Source: Tetracladium setigerum
Taxonomy: Eukaryota > Ascomycota > Leotiomycetes > Helotiales
Assembly: GCA_031472005.1 (NCBI GenBank)
Contig: PZJY01000008.1
Coordinates: forward strand, 1,116,001-1,180,000
Direction: 5' to 3'
Length of the DNA stretch: 64,000 nucleotides
A program made the translations under genes and the position numbers. Numbering within the stretch: position 1 is the stretch's first letter; every line of letters starts with the position of its first letter. The notes beneath the pieces were generated by a model that searched no databases, was not told where the DNA came from, and was given only the letters and a program-made list of their open reading frames with translations. Below, one piece after another: positions 1 through 11,821 of this stretch.

Positions 1-2126
1 GAGAAAGCGGTGAGTGAGTGAGGAAGCGAGTGGGAGACTGAGAAAAAAAAAGTGAGAGTACAGTATCAGCCCACTCGTCACTACCTACCCACCTATCACT
101 ACTACGATCCAAGGGAGCAACGCTTGGTAGATGGAGCAGAGAATGATGTGATGTTTTAAATTTGGCGGCTGAGATATGCATCAGTATGCATATATGTTTA
201 TACATCTATACATATACTCCTAGCGAGGAGAATTTGGATATAAAAGTTTCGAACATTGGGGTCTTATTGCTTTGTCACTCACAAAAAATTGGCATTCTAC
301 ATTACTATATTTCTATCTAGAAAACCTGTGGGCAACCTAATTTCTCTAGAATAAAAGTTAAGCGTGGTTTTATTTTTATTTGTTTTTCCCTCTCTATTTT
401 AGTTATCACAAGATCTAGAGTATTCCATTCGTACGATGACGTTGTTGTTGTTAGCGAGGGGTTGAGCTTTCGAGTGTGGGGTGAAGGGAAATGGAAAGGA
501 AAAAGAAAAACCCGCTAGAACTAGAACAAGTACGAAATCGTTAAGGTACTTCACCGTATTTTATATTCAAAATAACCTAGCCTCAAAAGAAAATCAAAAG
601 CAATATACAATGACGATAGCGGAGTTGTTCAGTACAGCACAGTCTAGTACTACAGTAGGCACTTCTGAAGCTTCGACCTTTTTGCTTGTTGGGTAATGTT
701 CGCTTCACTTTTTTTGGGGGGGGGGGGGGGGTTTCTGGTTGGTTTGAAAAAGAAAGCAGGTACGAACGAAGCGGCATTCGAATAATACGACAGCTAACAA
801 AAGGAAGAATTGTGGAGGAGATGAGATCGAGATAGAGATCGAGATCGCGATAATGTATGATGATGATCATGGGTGGATTCAGATGTGGAGTTCCTTTGGA
901 AACAAACAAAGGACCCAGAAAAGAGGGGCGGCCTAGACTTTGATCACTACGGAGCAGGTCGAATATGTTGTGGATGTGGATTTGTTTCAATGTTGGAGCT
1001 GGATCAAGAGGAAGGAAAGATGATGTGGAAACAAAGATAGTGGAGGTACTATAGTGGAGGTAAGTAAGTGGAGGTAGTGGAGTATATCAATGCCTTATGA
1101 CCAAGGACAAAAAAACCATGGCAAAGTTTATTTCGATGATGCGATTTTGGTTCTTGTGGATGTGGCTGGAGCATCTATCTTTTTGTAGGGAAGGGGCGGG
1201 GAGCTTTATGCGTTGTTGATATGAGTGGATTTTTGGAGATATGGGGTGTTGGAGTTGACGTTGGAGTTTTGTGGATGCGTGATGTAAGATTATTATGACA
1301 TGGGATGGATAGCTGCTGGAAAATGTAAAGAGGGGAAAAAGATGGGAATTATATTAGATTTATTGTGGAGTCACTAATCCTTTTTTTAAAGCTTTCAATA
1401 TTTCTAATACTATAATAACAGGCACATAATAATACATCTTACTTAGTCATGATATCCCTCCCTTTCTAGACGTCAAAGTGAAGGCGCGAAAATCGACCGA
1501 GCACAGTGGCGGCAGGGTGAGAGCATGCAAATGAGGTGGATTTCGAGAATGAGGCTAGTAGGAAGGAAAGCAAAAAGTCGTAAATCTAGAAGTGTCCAGG
1601 AGGGACCTAAAATCCCAAGAAGAAAGGGTTGCTGGTTAGGTGGTGAAGTGTTGACCTGATCTTTGCCAAGGACAGATCCGAATCCAAGATCTTACAATAA
1701 TGACCAGCCATTGCATTTAGTAATTTACTTATATTTTATATATATTCCGTTACCAATATTTAATGTTATGTAAAGTAGCCCCTAGCTTATCGCCGACATT
1801 TACCACTAATAACTCTTCCGCGAAGACTTCTGCGAAACTGTTTTCCTCCTCCACATTCCCAATCGTTGTTGATGATTCACGACTCCTCCTAGTGATAAGA
1901 GTAAAGAATAATCACACAAACACACAGATCCAAAAGCTGTCTTTCAAAGCTAGCTCAGGAGATGGCGCTCATAAACTCCTTCGATCAGTCTTCCCCAACA
2001 ATTTCAAGACGACCGTGATGGCCCTCGTAAGAAAAGCAGGCGAAGATAAGAACAATTATCATTCGCAACAAGAACACAAACACTGGTAGGATTGGTAAGA
2101 CACCCACAAAACCGCAAATGATTTTG
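1..2126. other. Gene-poor left edge, no supported gene
   Basis: I see no gene here that I can defend. The open frames are short, of odd composition and lack splice logic. The stretch contains a 16-nt G run preceded by seven T (around 709-731), a short GAGATC-rich repeat near 818-852 and AT-rich DNA near 1380-1440 and 1720-1762. It probably includes the 3' flank of the gene ending at 2127. Confidence 0.5.
709..731. repeat. T7-G16 homopolymer tract
   Basis: Seven T are followed directly by sixteen G. It lies in non-coding DNA. A G run this long can form a quadruplex and its exact length is unreliable in any sequencing technology. Confidence 0.85.
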
Positions 2127-4211
2127 TTAAGTGAGCTGGAACTCGCGTGGAAGATTCCCCATCAGACGTCGCAGCGGCTGAACAGCATTTTCTTCCAACC
2201 ACGCGACCTGAGAGTCAAGTGAGGAAGCTACACCTGGGGTAAACTCAAGGCAAGCGTGGACAATGTTGAAAAACGCAACAGGGACACATCTTACTAGCTC
2301 GATTTTCTTGATTCTTGCCGCCGAGGAGCGAGAGCGCCAATCATCTGCTGATTCAATAGACTTCCATCTTCCAACCTCGCACAGGAGTACACCGAGACCT
2401 TGGACCATAATCTGGTATTGGCTTGCTGTTTCACCGGCACCGCCGCTGAGGAGTAAGGAGGATGACTTCGAAGATGATGAGGCACCGATTGACCGAAGTT
2501 GAATATAAGGAGAAATTCGCTCTTGAGCCAAGGCCCCGATGTCTCGAGACTCATCTTGCGTCGTTAGTTCGGAGTAGTAGGAAAGAGATTTAGCGAAGTA
2601 GTCGAGAGGAAATCCTGCTTGTACGAAGTACGTAAAAGACGAAGCGAGAACATAGGCCAGGCGAACTCGATACATAAGATATGTGTTTTCTAGTATCCTA
2701 GACTCGACGGGATCGGTGAAAGACCCAATGAGGGTTTGGGATTGGACGTATGATGTGCGATCATGAATCACCACAATTGAGTCCACTACGCTACCCTGTG
2801 GAACCTGTATACGAGATCTGGTTGCATCTGGAATCTTTCCGAGAGCATTCCACCATGGTCTGTCCTCTAAATCCTCCATATCATTGTCTGGGTCATCTGC
2901 GGGCAAGAACTGGCCGGCGAAGCTTTTGATTTGCAGGCGTTCCGCCTCGACCTCCTGATCTAGGTCCAGACTTGCCTGACCAGGTGAGGGCACTTCGAAT
3001 ATAATTGACACATTTTCGATTCTTTGGCTTGATTGTGATGTAGGAACAACTGAAGGACGTTGTAGTATCTGGAAAGCATACATTGAGGACGAAGGGCGCA
3101 AGAGCGCGTTAGCTGGTAGATCGCCACCAACTCGTGAGCGCAAGTCAAAAGGGTCATCAAGGAGTTTCATCCAAAAGAAGACCCTGTTAGAGTCCTTTGT
3201 TGCTGCTACTGATCTGATGAGCCTCCGTAAGTGGGAGGCTACTGTCTTCGTTCGAGCAGAAGGTGTTGCCGCTCTAGGGCCGTGAGTGTCTCTGCGGAAT
3301 GGAGCCTTCTGCAGTGAAATGACAGATGCAAAGTAGTTGTTGCATGTAGTCAGTTCCTTAATGAGGTCCTTGAAGCGTTGCCGTTCACCTAAGGCCCATC
3401 TGGTTCTTTCAGCCATGGTACTTCTCTCCTGCCGTCCCCTGCGACTTTGAGCAAAACTGTCGCGGCTTTCCTGTAAGGACTCTGAAGCATCCAGCACCTG
3501 CTGGCTGAACTTGTTGGCGCGACGGAGCCCTGTTCCTGGTCGGCTTTCTTCTTCCTGCGGAAGAACTTGCGAAAACTAGATGGTCCATCAGAACGGACAG
3601 ATCCAGAGCCAGGAGTGGTGCTAGGAGTTATCCCCTGTAAGGTTGTGCTGGTCCTTCCTGTGCTCTCACCAGCCACGGTTGACGCCCTTGAGGCATCAGG
3701 ATTTGGGCTCAGCAATGGTAGAGGGTCCCTTGCTGGCGGTACTGGTGCTTCTGGTGCTGGCGTAGGTCTCAGTCTATTGTTACTGTCTTGGTACTCGCAA
3801 ACACCTACATGTGACTCTGGATATGGCACTTTGTTCTCCTGTCAGGACTTCGTCATCATTTTCGTCGTCTTCTCCGTCATTCTGCAGTTCAGGGTTGCTT
3901 GGATCATGTTTTCTTATCAATTCTTCGCACTCCTCAAATGTTCTGAGTTCGAGGAGGAGGTAGTCGCGCAGAGAGGTCTTCAAAAATTGCTCAGAATCGT
4001 TCAGTGGACTGCTCTCTAGCACACTGATTTTTTGGTCGCGGATCATGGTGAATCGAGCAACTTCTGCCCGGTATTTAATGGAGAAGGCATGATAGTGTTC
4101 TCCGAATTGCTTCCCCAGCTTGTATTTTCCGTAAATCCAGCTGAATCCCCGCAAGGCTGGATCGAGCAAGGCAACAGCACCAATTGTGCCTGAGATTGGT
4201 TCAAAAACCAT
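2127..4211 (-). CDS. HeLo-domain protein with DUF7580-like C-terminal half
   Basis: The N-terminus (MVFEPISGTIGAVALLDPAL) and the following helical stretch resemble the HeLo / prion-inhibition-and-propagation domain of fungal incompatibility proteins. The end of that domain (ERTRWALGERQRFKDLIKEL) lies after a Pro/Ser-rich insert. The C-terminal half, including VQGLGVLLCEVGRWKSIES, resembles DUF7580, which is commonly fused to HeLo in moulds. I chose the start at 4211 because the domain begins there. The frame changes twice. The first change fits a 52-nt GT-AG intron (3757-3808), although an extra base near 3830 would also explain it. The second, near 3528-3530, fits one missing base in a three-base run, or less well a 53-nt intron (3445-3497). 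Length is about 680 residues. The family acts in programmed cell death and non-self recognition at the membrane; the role here is inferred. Confidence 0.65.
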
Positions 4212-4789
4212 GTTCAATTTCGACGTTGAGCGGCAGGTAGGAGGGAACAATGAGAGTCTCTGTGACAAGTTGCCGTGTAGAATGAGGTGGTGTTGTAGTA
4301 AAGATGTACGAGTTGTGTAGTTGTAGAGAAGTCTTGGAGGAGAGCAGGAACCCCCTCTTATGTATCATTCAGCCTTCTCATGCAGGCTTCACGCTTTCGT
4401 GATTAGCCCCGCTACTCATTCGACGCCACATGATAAAAGTGGTCGTCGTTGTGCTCGGTCGGTCAGGTAATTCCTCATGGGGAAAGAGTTGGAAGGGTTG
4501 GATTTGTTTCTTCTCTCCTTTCCTTTCTACTATTCAAAGCTTGTGAGCAATTGCTATATAATGTGTGTACAGACACAAAATAGTATCAGTTACTCTGGGT
4601 CAGTCCAAATTAACTCGTGCTTTCTACCTGAGTAGAGGTTCATAGTTTGACGGTAGGCAGGTGGCTACAGCCCTTCATAGATGGATCGGTAATGTCAATT
4701 GCTAGCCAATATTTTCGTAGAAAGAGAAAATCAAGTTTCATATCCTAGCCCAAAGTTCAACAATAGCGTCGCAGCATGCGAGAAAGCGT
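4212..4789. other. Intergenic region between the two HeLo-type genes
   Basis: This 578-bp gap is the upstream region of the 2127-4211 gene and the 3' flank of the 4790-6558 gene. It holds a pyrimidine-rich tract near 4508-4535 and a TATATAATG stretch near 4553. I saw no gene in it. Confidence 0.5.
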
Positions 4790-6558
4790 TCATATTACAT
4801 CTGCTAACTGGCCAGTCTGAAGCACACGGCCCTCGACATTCAAGACAATCTTGTCCCCAAATCTCTCCTCGTAAACTGGAGGTGGTGCAATAAGGTTGAG
4901 TGGGACTTCCATGCTGACCAGTGACTGCACAAAATCTCCAAAATCTTGAATGACAGACTTGATATTGTCGTCCTTGGTTAATTGAACGTTGAGTATCAGT
5001 TTTGGATTCTGACTTGCGTAGTCTGCGAGAAGCTTATCCGCCTTTGAATTTAGTTCCGAGTCTGCTTCCTTTGTTGATTTTGCAAAACTAGACATATGAT
5101 CTGTTATCCGTCAGATATGTCGTACTCTTGGCCATGCCTCTACAAAAACTTACTTAGAAGGTCTGTCATGTTAAACAAAGCCGCTTCAACAGCTTCCCAG
5201 ACAGCTTTATTTTCAGGAGTCAACTTTCCATTCATCTTTGGGCCATTTTCCTCCTTCCACTTTCGTAATTTCTCGGTTTCCTTGTTGTATAGATCCCTCA
5301 GGGACTGATCTATCTGTAGGTCGGTTGACGCCCTGTCGTCAGTAGACATCTCATCAAACGCTTGACTTATTCCTTCGGCCAACTCCACAGCCACTTCTAA
5401 CAATTCCTTGGTCGGAGTATCGTGGCTTTGTTCAAGCTCTAGTGGGTGTGCGACAGCAACGCGTACCCTCGCGGTAGATTGAAATTGCTGGGATTGTGCC
5501 ATGTGTAATAATGACGGTAAACAGTCCAAGAGAGAGTCTACTAGGAGTTTTGATTCTTCGATTACAAACCGTTGGAGAGCCTCCCTATCATCGTAGATAT
5601 CTGCGAAGTCGGGTGGCTCGAAATCGTCGTCTGATATGCCGGAATCATGAATCTCGGCGAGGATTATAGCAAGTTGCCTGAATTCCGGGGCTGTCTTTAT
5701 TTCAAAGGTCTCGCTAGATAGATCTAATCATCCCAATTGAAAGTCAGTAAGACCAGTGACTCTGTCGAGTTGAATATACATACCGAGGGTCCATGCCAGA
5801 TGCACCAGAGTTTCATACTGCGATTTCACAATGTCTGATCCCCATTGCTCCACAATCTCAGCAGGCATATCTACAAAGATGGCAGATAAATTCTCGGTTT
5901 GGACGGTATTTGTCCACAGAAGATATGATAAAAAGACTTCTTTGAACGCCTCAGACGAAGACGACACTAAGCGCATCGTTTGCTCGCAAGCTGAAACTAG
6001 AGATTGAAAGAGCTGGGTTGCTTCTTTAGATTTGATTTGCTTCCCTTCCTGAGAGTCATGACCTGATGATGAACCTGCGGTAGGCATTTGCTGCTCCGGA
6101 CGCTTTCCCTTCGCATGTGGTGGACCAGGAGCAATCTGCGAAGCCAAGAATTCGAGGGAGTCAAGAAGAGAAGTAATATTTGTCACTGTCACTTTGAGCC
6201 GATCCATTTCCACATATTCTAGTTTGAACTTTTGAACGATGGTTCGTCGTGGTGCTGATGGCGAGCCTGGTTGAAACTCAACTGATCCAAACCTTTTTTC
6301 GAAGCTTTCGAGCTCATTGAATTCGTGCTGAAGTCTCTCAAGAATTTGCGTGGCCAAAGCTTTGAACTCCGGATCAATAGAACTTGAATTTTCGAATGCG
6401 TTGCCCAAAGCCTGAAGGCGGGAACGTTGAGTGAGGATCTGAATTCTCAGCACGTCGAAACGATCTCCGGACGATCGAAGGTCCACATTGAGCAATGATG
6501 CATAGACGCGAAAGATACTAGTCACGAGACCGGCTGTTCCTATTGCTATCTCCGCCAT
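4790..6558 (-). CDS. HeLo-like domain protein, second member of tandem pair
   Basis: Three exons (6558-5784, 5723-5154, 5100-4790) give 551 residues with all frames consistent. The introns are 60 and 53 nt, with GTATGT and GTAAGT donors and CTGAC branch motifs. The N-terminus (MAEIAIGTAGLVTSIFRVYA, then a DRFDVLRIQILTQRSRLQAL helix) follows the HeLo pattern. The rest is helical and charged, with no kinase, NACHT or ankyrin part. The C-terminal half is not the DUF7580-like module of the neighbour, so the two genes are not simple copies. Same strand and 578 bp apart suggest a local HeLo cluster. The function (cell death or self/non-self recognition) is inferred from the family. An in-frame ATG at 6663 would add 35 Pro/Leu-rich residues that do not belong to the domain. 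Confidence 0.6.
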
Positions 6559-7383
6559 TGTGTACGAAGATGCGATTTCATATTCGGGTGGACGAGGTGG
6601 TAAAGGAAGAAAGAAAGATGGGAAAATGGGAAGATATCTCAAGCTGAAAAGGGCTCTGGACAAGCACGGCGTAATGCGGGGATTCTGGATCCTAGTCTAA
6701 GCTAAAAACGGAGGTAATATCACGTGATCAGGACTCATCGTCTTAATCATATAATGAAGCATGAAAGAGAAGGATGGTGAATGATACTAGACTGATGAAT
6801 TCTTCCTTGGCCTTCGAGATCGCACTTGAGGTGGAAGGTGGGGACCGATGATCCAAAAGAACGTTTCTGGAGGTTGACTTTGGCGCTGTCCCTCGACACA
6901 TTAATAAGCGCCCCAGCACCCTCCCTCGGGTGGAATATTGTTTTTCTCTATTTATTGCCTAACATGCGTGGAGAATGACTAGGGAGAATTTCAAGTGTTT
7001 TTGAGGTAATTCAAGGTCAGATGTGTCGAAGGTCATGGTAATAGGATAAGTCTCTCAAAGTAATCATAACAGTAGGATATGGATTTCCCACTTTCATGCC
7101 GGAGACAATTATGAACCATAACGTAGATTGAAGGCTTCCACACATGCTAGAATAATTAAATTCTCATTAAAATTGTGAGTTCCGACAACATCCAGAAGTG
7201 TTGTCGAGGCAGAGAAAAGCTGAACATCCACATCCGCTCTTCTCGCAATGCAGCATCCACGTTCAAAAATTAGCAGTAGCGACTCACCATTGCCAAATCC
7301 TCATAAAACAAACCGTCAAATATCATCGTATCGTTCATATCTACCTCAAATCCACTCAAGTGACTCAACTAGCCTCTTCCTTA
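6559..7383. other. Intergenic region with E-box palindrome
   Basis: Upstream region of the HeLo-like gene starting at 6558 and 3' flank of the SDR-like gene ending at 7384. It contains the palindrome ATCACGTGAT (6719-6728). Otherwise it is AT-rich with no credible open frame. Confidence 0.5.
6719..6728. promoter_or_regulatory. Palindromic E-box (CACGTG)
   Basis: A perfect 10-bp palindrome ATCACGTGAT lies about 160 bp upstream of the HeLo-like start at 6558. CACGTG is the core site of bHLH regulators. Its position suits a promoter element, but a six-base core occurs by chance, so regulation is only a suggestion. Confidence 0.3.
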
Positions 7384-8246
7384 CTACTTCCCCGAGAAAT
7401 CCACATATCCCTTTCCACCAACAAAGGTAGCATCCCAAGGTCCCTGCTTCTTCTCTTGCGCCAGCTCCAGATAAAACTCTGCATGGTTATCACCACTGAT
7501 GGCCTGCCCAATCGGCGCCCCATCCGCTTGTCTCTCATCCGTATAGTAAAAGCTACCATTCAACAACATCAGCTAACTGTCCTGGAACAACCACAACCAC
7601 CGCTCTACCCTACAAACCGATGGCAATACGAAAGACAGATACTGGAGAGACTTACTTATACCCCTTCTTTGCAACACTTTTCGACAACACCTCAATCAGA
7701 TGTGCCGTCGCGGATTTCCCCACCCCGAGATCAGAAAGTTCAGGAATGACCGACACATTCAGTTTATTTCCCGTGAAGATGAATGTCTTGATAGCATCCG
7801 ATGGCAAAGTGTCAAAGCCGGCCACGGATTCTTTCACAGCGGCATAAACACTGGTGGTATTGATTGTCAGACCCGCTGCGAACTCTTCGACGGTGGATGA
7901 TAAGGGGTCTGTAGTATATTTTGCTGCGAAGGCTATTTATCGGGAACTGATTAGTTAAGTTGAATTGGAGGGTTGGATTTAATAACAGGGAGAGGATAAC
8001 AATACCGTTGTAGACTACAACGTTGGGAACGCCGAGCTTGGCTTTCACTTCGTCAAAGATGGATTTGACGCTGGTGGGATCGGTAAAGTCGTTTTTGATG
8101 ATCAGATCTCGAGTGTTGTCATCTTGATGAGTTGATGCTGGTCGGGTGACGAGAGCGATCTTGAAGCCGTTTGCGGCGAACTTTTGGGCAACTTTGAAGC
8201 CGGTGTTGAGACCGCCTCCGAGGATGAGGATGACTGGAGATGACAT
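7384..8246 (-). CDS. SDR-like Rossmann protein lacking the catalytic Tyr
   Basis: Three exons (8246-8006, 7932-7656, 7552-7384) encode 228 residues, with introns of 73 and 103 nt. The first strand and Gly-rich turn (VILILGGGLNTGFKVAQKF) mark an NAD(P)-binding Rossmann fold, but the usual TGxxxGxG is altered. Where short-chain dehydrogenases have YxxxK, this protein reads LGVGK followed by SATAHL, so Lys is kept and Tyr is replaced by Leu. The C-terminal QGPWDATFVGGKGYVDF segment is a conserved tail of this fungal family as I remember it. It is probably cytosolic. A classical oxidoreductase role is doubtful; it may bind nucleotide without SDR catalysis. The frame is intact. Confidence 0.75.
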
Positions 8247-9574
8247 TGTGAAGACACTGGGGAGGCGGATGGGTTTGGGCTGGAGAATTGCAGGCAAGTT
8301 TGAGGAAGATTGAGTGTGTTTGGAAGAGGATTAATGAGATGAGTAAAGTGAAGTAGAATGAGGTTGAGAACTCGAAGTTAAGAAGAGCAACGCTCTGGCT
8401 GCCATATTTATATGAAGCACACAGATCAGTGTTTGTTGGTAATGTACAATATTACTTACTACCCCTCTCACCTAACACATAGCAATGTCTACTTTAGCAT
8501 ACAGAAACCAAAGATCTGATCTGATCATCCCACACTCTGATTATTCCACACAGCTTGCGTGATCCAGACTGCATCCGACCAATCAAGCCATACCAACATT
8601 CCATTTGTAATAACATCGACCGAATTAGGACATTGTCATCCGCATTTTTACAAAGTACGCAAGGCAAAGGCATTACCACGAGATTGATCCCACCGGCAGC
8701 CGGCGTTCATGCGGAGTAAAGAGTGTTCCCCTCTCCTGGCAACCACATGGAGTCGAGTGGGAGGCTTACCCAAGCTCGATATGCGGCTGTTTAAAGCCGC
8801 CAACGCTTGCGATTTATAAGCGAGAATGTCACCACCAGGGATTGATATGATAGCTTATAATATCTATTGGCTCTTACAGTAGAATATAACTCACTCTTTT
8901 TGGTATATCCTGTTTCGATAGTTCTTGATTTCCAAGCCTTAATCGCCAACGCAAACTGATTTCTAGAAGCACAAACAATCCAAAAGAGGCCATATAAACA
9001 CACTATTTTATACACGAAACTGATTTGAGAGAACTTCTATTTCCTAACCGAAGGCGAAGGACAAACAAAAACAAAGAGGCTTGTAAATCAAAGAAGTAAC
9101 GACGTGAAAGATTGACGGAACTTTCCTGGTCAATTGGTAAGTCTACTAAACGCCGATGAAATACAATAGCAGAGAGCGAGCGAAACTATCATACAACTTG
9201 CGCATTTGGATTCGCTAGTGGCAAGCAGGTCTACGTCTAAATACCTCACTCTCCACTATGGCAAAGCAAAAATGCCTCTCGACTCCCCGGCAACAAAGAT
9301 CTCTCCAAGGATACTCCGTATATATCTCTTGATTGTTGAATTGGTGGTAATAAGGGGCCATGCAACCTTCAACCCGTCCAACTTCTGTTCCGTCGCTCGA
9401 GACAAATGTGTCAGCTGTGACATTTGTCCATAGCCTTCATCTACTCTATAACTCTCACTTCAACGTTGAAGCGCTTTGATCGGGTATATCCTTCAGAGCT
9501 GTTCCTCCTTTGGCGTTCATAATGCCATATCTGTGAATCAAATCTGCCCTCGTAGATTGTATAATGATATGTGT
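8247..9574. other. Intergenic, no gene seen
   Basis: 1.3 kb between the SDR-like promoter and the 3' end of the DUF3431 gene. A TATA-like element for the SDR-like gene lies at 8405-8412. Short open frames on both strands show no recognisable protein. Confidence 0.5.
8405..8412 (-). promoter_or_regulatory. TATA-like box of SDR-like gene
   Basis: On the minus strand this reads TATAAATA, about 160 bp upstream of the ATG at 8246, a plausible distance for a fungal TATA box with a short leader. Confidence 0.4.
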
Positions 9575-10783
9575 TCAAGTAGACACAGTCTGGTTCCCCT
9601 CCATAGCAACCCATCTTAATTTATCCACCTCCTCCTGGCTCTTCGTTTTGCCCTGCCATCCCACCAGAGGCCATCCTTGTGGTAACGAAGAGTATGGAGG
9701 AAACGGCCACCTCTCCCCACAACTCCTTTCCCCACACACCAAATTGCAATATCCAAAAACCTTACAATAGCATTCATGCACATTGGGACAATGCACGGCC
9801 TGCTGTCCAAATATTATGTGCCATGTATACTCCAAAACTCGTCCGCTAACATGGTCTACCAAGGGTGTTTCCAGGAGCCATTTTCGATATCGCAGATAGT
9901 CCTCCACGGGACGCTCGAGTATCTTGTTTCTCGTCAGGGCAAACTGTGCGCAGCATGCCACGCCGACAGTATCGGGAAGTTGGACATTTGGGAAGAGTTC
10001 GTGGAAGGCAGCGGGGAAGTGGTATTGTGTGTTCTCGGCGGACTTGGGATCTTTGGCCATCTCGTCATCAGAGGGTAGTTTCGCGAAGTCTTTCAGCTCA
10101 GAGGGACAACCAAGTGTCCATACACAGCGAATATTTGTGTATCCTTGTTGCATGAGGTAGGGAATTTGGAGGTTTTGAAGCATTGGAACGCCGTCTGCAA
10201 GAAGGTTAGTTCGAGAAATTCCTGGGAGATTGGGGATTCCTGGGGTTTACCATAAATTGGATCATCATTGTGCCATTGATAACGTTCCGAGTGCATGAAT
10301 ACCATTAAATCGGGAAGGGAATTGTAGTTCTCGATGATGTATCTGAAGGATGTGACCTGTCAGCATATCCCCACTGCGTCCTACTAGCAATATTTTGGGA
10401 ACATTATGTTGCGTCTACCATGCACATGCCCTTGCCATAAACTACCTTACTTACGTTAAATAGACCATGGCCTCCCTCCCTTTGTTCTTTGGCACGGTAT
10501 AAGTTGCCGTCGGATCATCGACAACGTATCTGTGCAGGTTCCAATCCGGAAGAGCCTCCTCGATCCACGACGTGTTATCCTGCTTCATACTCGACACCAC
10601 CAAGGTCTTCGCAGACCGTGGCTTTGCTGAAACCGCTGGCACATCGATTTCGGGAGATGAGTAAGTGATCTTGAGCAGGATGGTTGTCGCGACAAAGCCT
10701 GCGATCAGGAAAAGAACGCGTCGCATGGAAATCCTTCCCAAGCCAAACTGAGCCATGATGTTGCTGGTTCTCGGCTCACCCAT
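9575..10783 (-). CDS. DUF3431 type II membrane protein
   Basis: Three exons (10783-10455, 10342-10251, 10194-9575) give 346 residues; introns are 112 and 56 nt. A short cytoplasmic N-terminus and one hydrophobic segment (about residues 22-40, RVLFLIAGFVATTILLKI) indicate a type II membrane protein of the secretory pathway. The luminal part has the hallmarks of the fungal DUF3431 family: VVDDP..VPKNKGREA, DLMVFMHSERYQWHNDDP, RCVWTLGCPSE, VACCAQFALTRNKI, VSGRVLEYTWHIIFG and a Cys-rich end. The family is suspected to be glycosyltransferase-related because of its topology and His/Asp/Trp-rich conserved blocks, but I know of no established reaction. The Met nine residues in is an alternative start. 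Confidence 0.85.
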
Positions 10784-11821
10784 TCTGATCAGGGGGTTGG
10801 ATGTGTCGGAGGATATGGCATCACGAAAGAAGTGGTTGCTTACTGTATTGTTCGCTATGACGGAGGGAAAGGGGAAGTGTCATTGCTGAATGTGAACCTC
10901 TAACAACGGGAGCCTCAAGCTTGGGAAGTAGGTATCCGCACGATGCGTCCAACTAACAAGGGGTTTGTCTGTTTGCTTTTGCCCTTCTAACAGGACAGTA
11001 GTATTGTACCACATTTCCATTTATTCACTTAACGTTGCTCCACTTTGGCTGTTATCAATCTTTGTGTCCTTTCTTTCCAAGCAGCTTTTTCCACATCTTT
11101 TGCGTTTCCTCCGTTCTGTTTCTATTTTGGGGCAGCTTGAATTGTTGATCTTGACCTTTGATCTTTCAGCCTCCTCGGTTCCCCTCGCATTTGCAACGCT
11201 GCCCTTAGCATTTCACGATGGGGAATTTGATTCTGCCGCCATGCTGCATCTGATGATCTGAGCCGCTTAACGGTCCGTCCCAAGCACGGCGGAGTCGTAC
11301 AGGACGGTCCAAGAGTTTGTGGAGGGGAACGTTGATTGATGGTGGTGTTGAAGATTGCTGGTGCCAGTGCCCAATGGCTCAACAACAGTAGGTTTTATAT
11401 CTTCATTTTCACCGTTCTGAGTCCTCTAGTAGATACATACCTAGGGCAGGTACCTACTCTCCCATCCTTCAAAGTTACCTAGTATCTATCATGTCCATCA
11501 CAAATTGGAAACAGCCCCAGCGACTGTGCTACGGAGCCTGTTCTGTACCACTCTACCAGGCCATATGCACTTCCTGCGGCACAGTTCAAATCACCATTAC
11601 TCGTATCCAATTACAGCGACGACAACAAAGCCAAGCTAGACGGCCTGCTGCTTTTTCAGTTGCAATCATCTCCCTCGAAGATTGCGGCCAAAAGTCGACC
11701 ATTTTACGTCAAATTTCAGTTGTGCCCCTTTCCATAAGTCCTCTATGCCTGCTCTGTCTGATCTGCTTCTCTCCTGCACATTTTACGCGCCGTAAATCAC
11801 CAACTTTCACTTTGCGCCGTC
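10784..11821. other. Divergent intergenic region
   Basis: 1 kb between the divergent DUF3431 gene (minus) and the Cys-rich membrane protein gene (plus). No convincing gene. A first exon carrying a signal peptide for the gene at 11822 could be hidden here. Confidence 0.45.

Noticed and set aside
1763..2089. Plus-strand 108-codon open frame
   Set aside because: Composition is Ser/Thr/Asn-rich without any domain, no upstream promoter logic, no splice extension. Probably chance.
3445..3497. A 53-nt intron in the first HeLo gene
   Set aside because: It has legal splice ends and right phase, but it would remove a coherent helical segment typical of the domain. A missing base at 3528-3530 explains the frame better and matches the pattern elsewhere.
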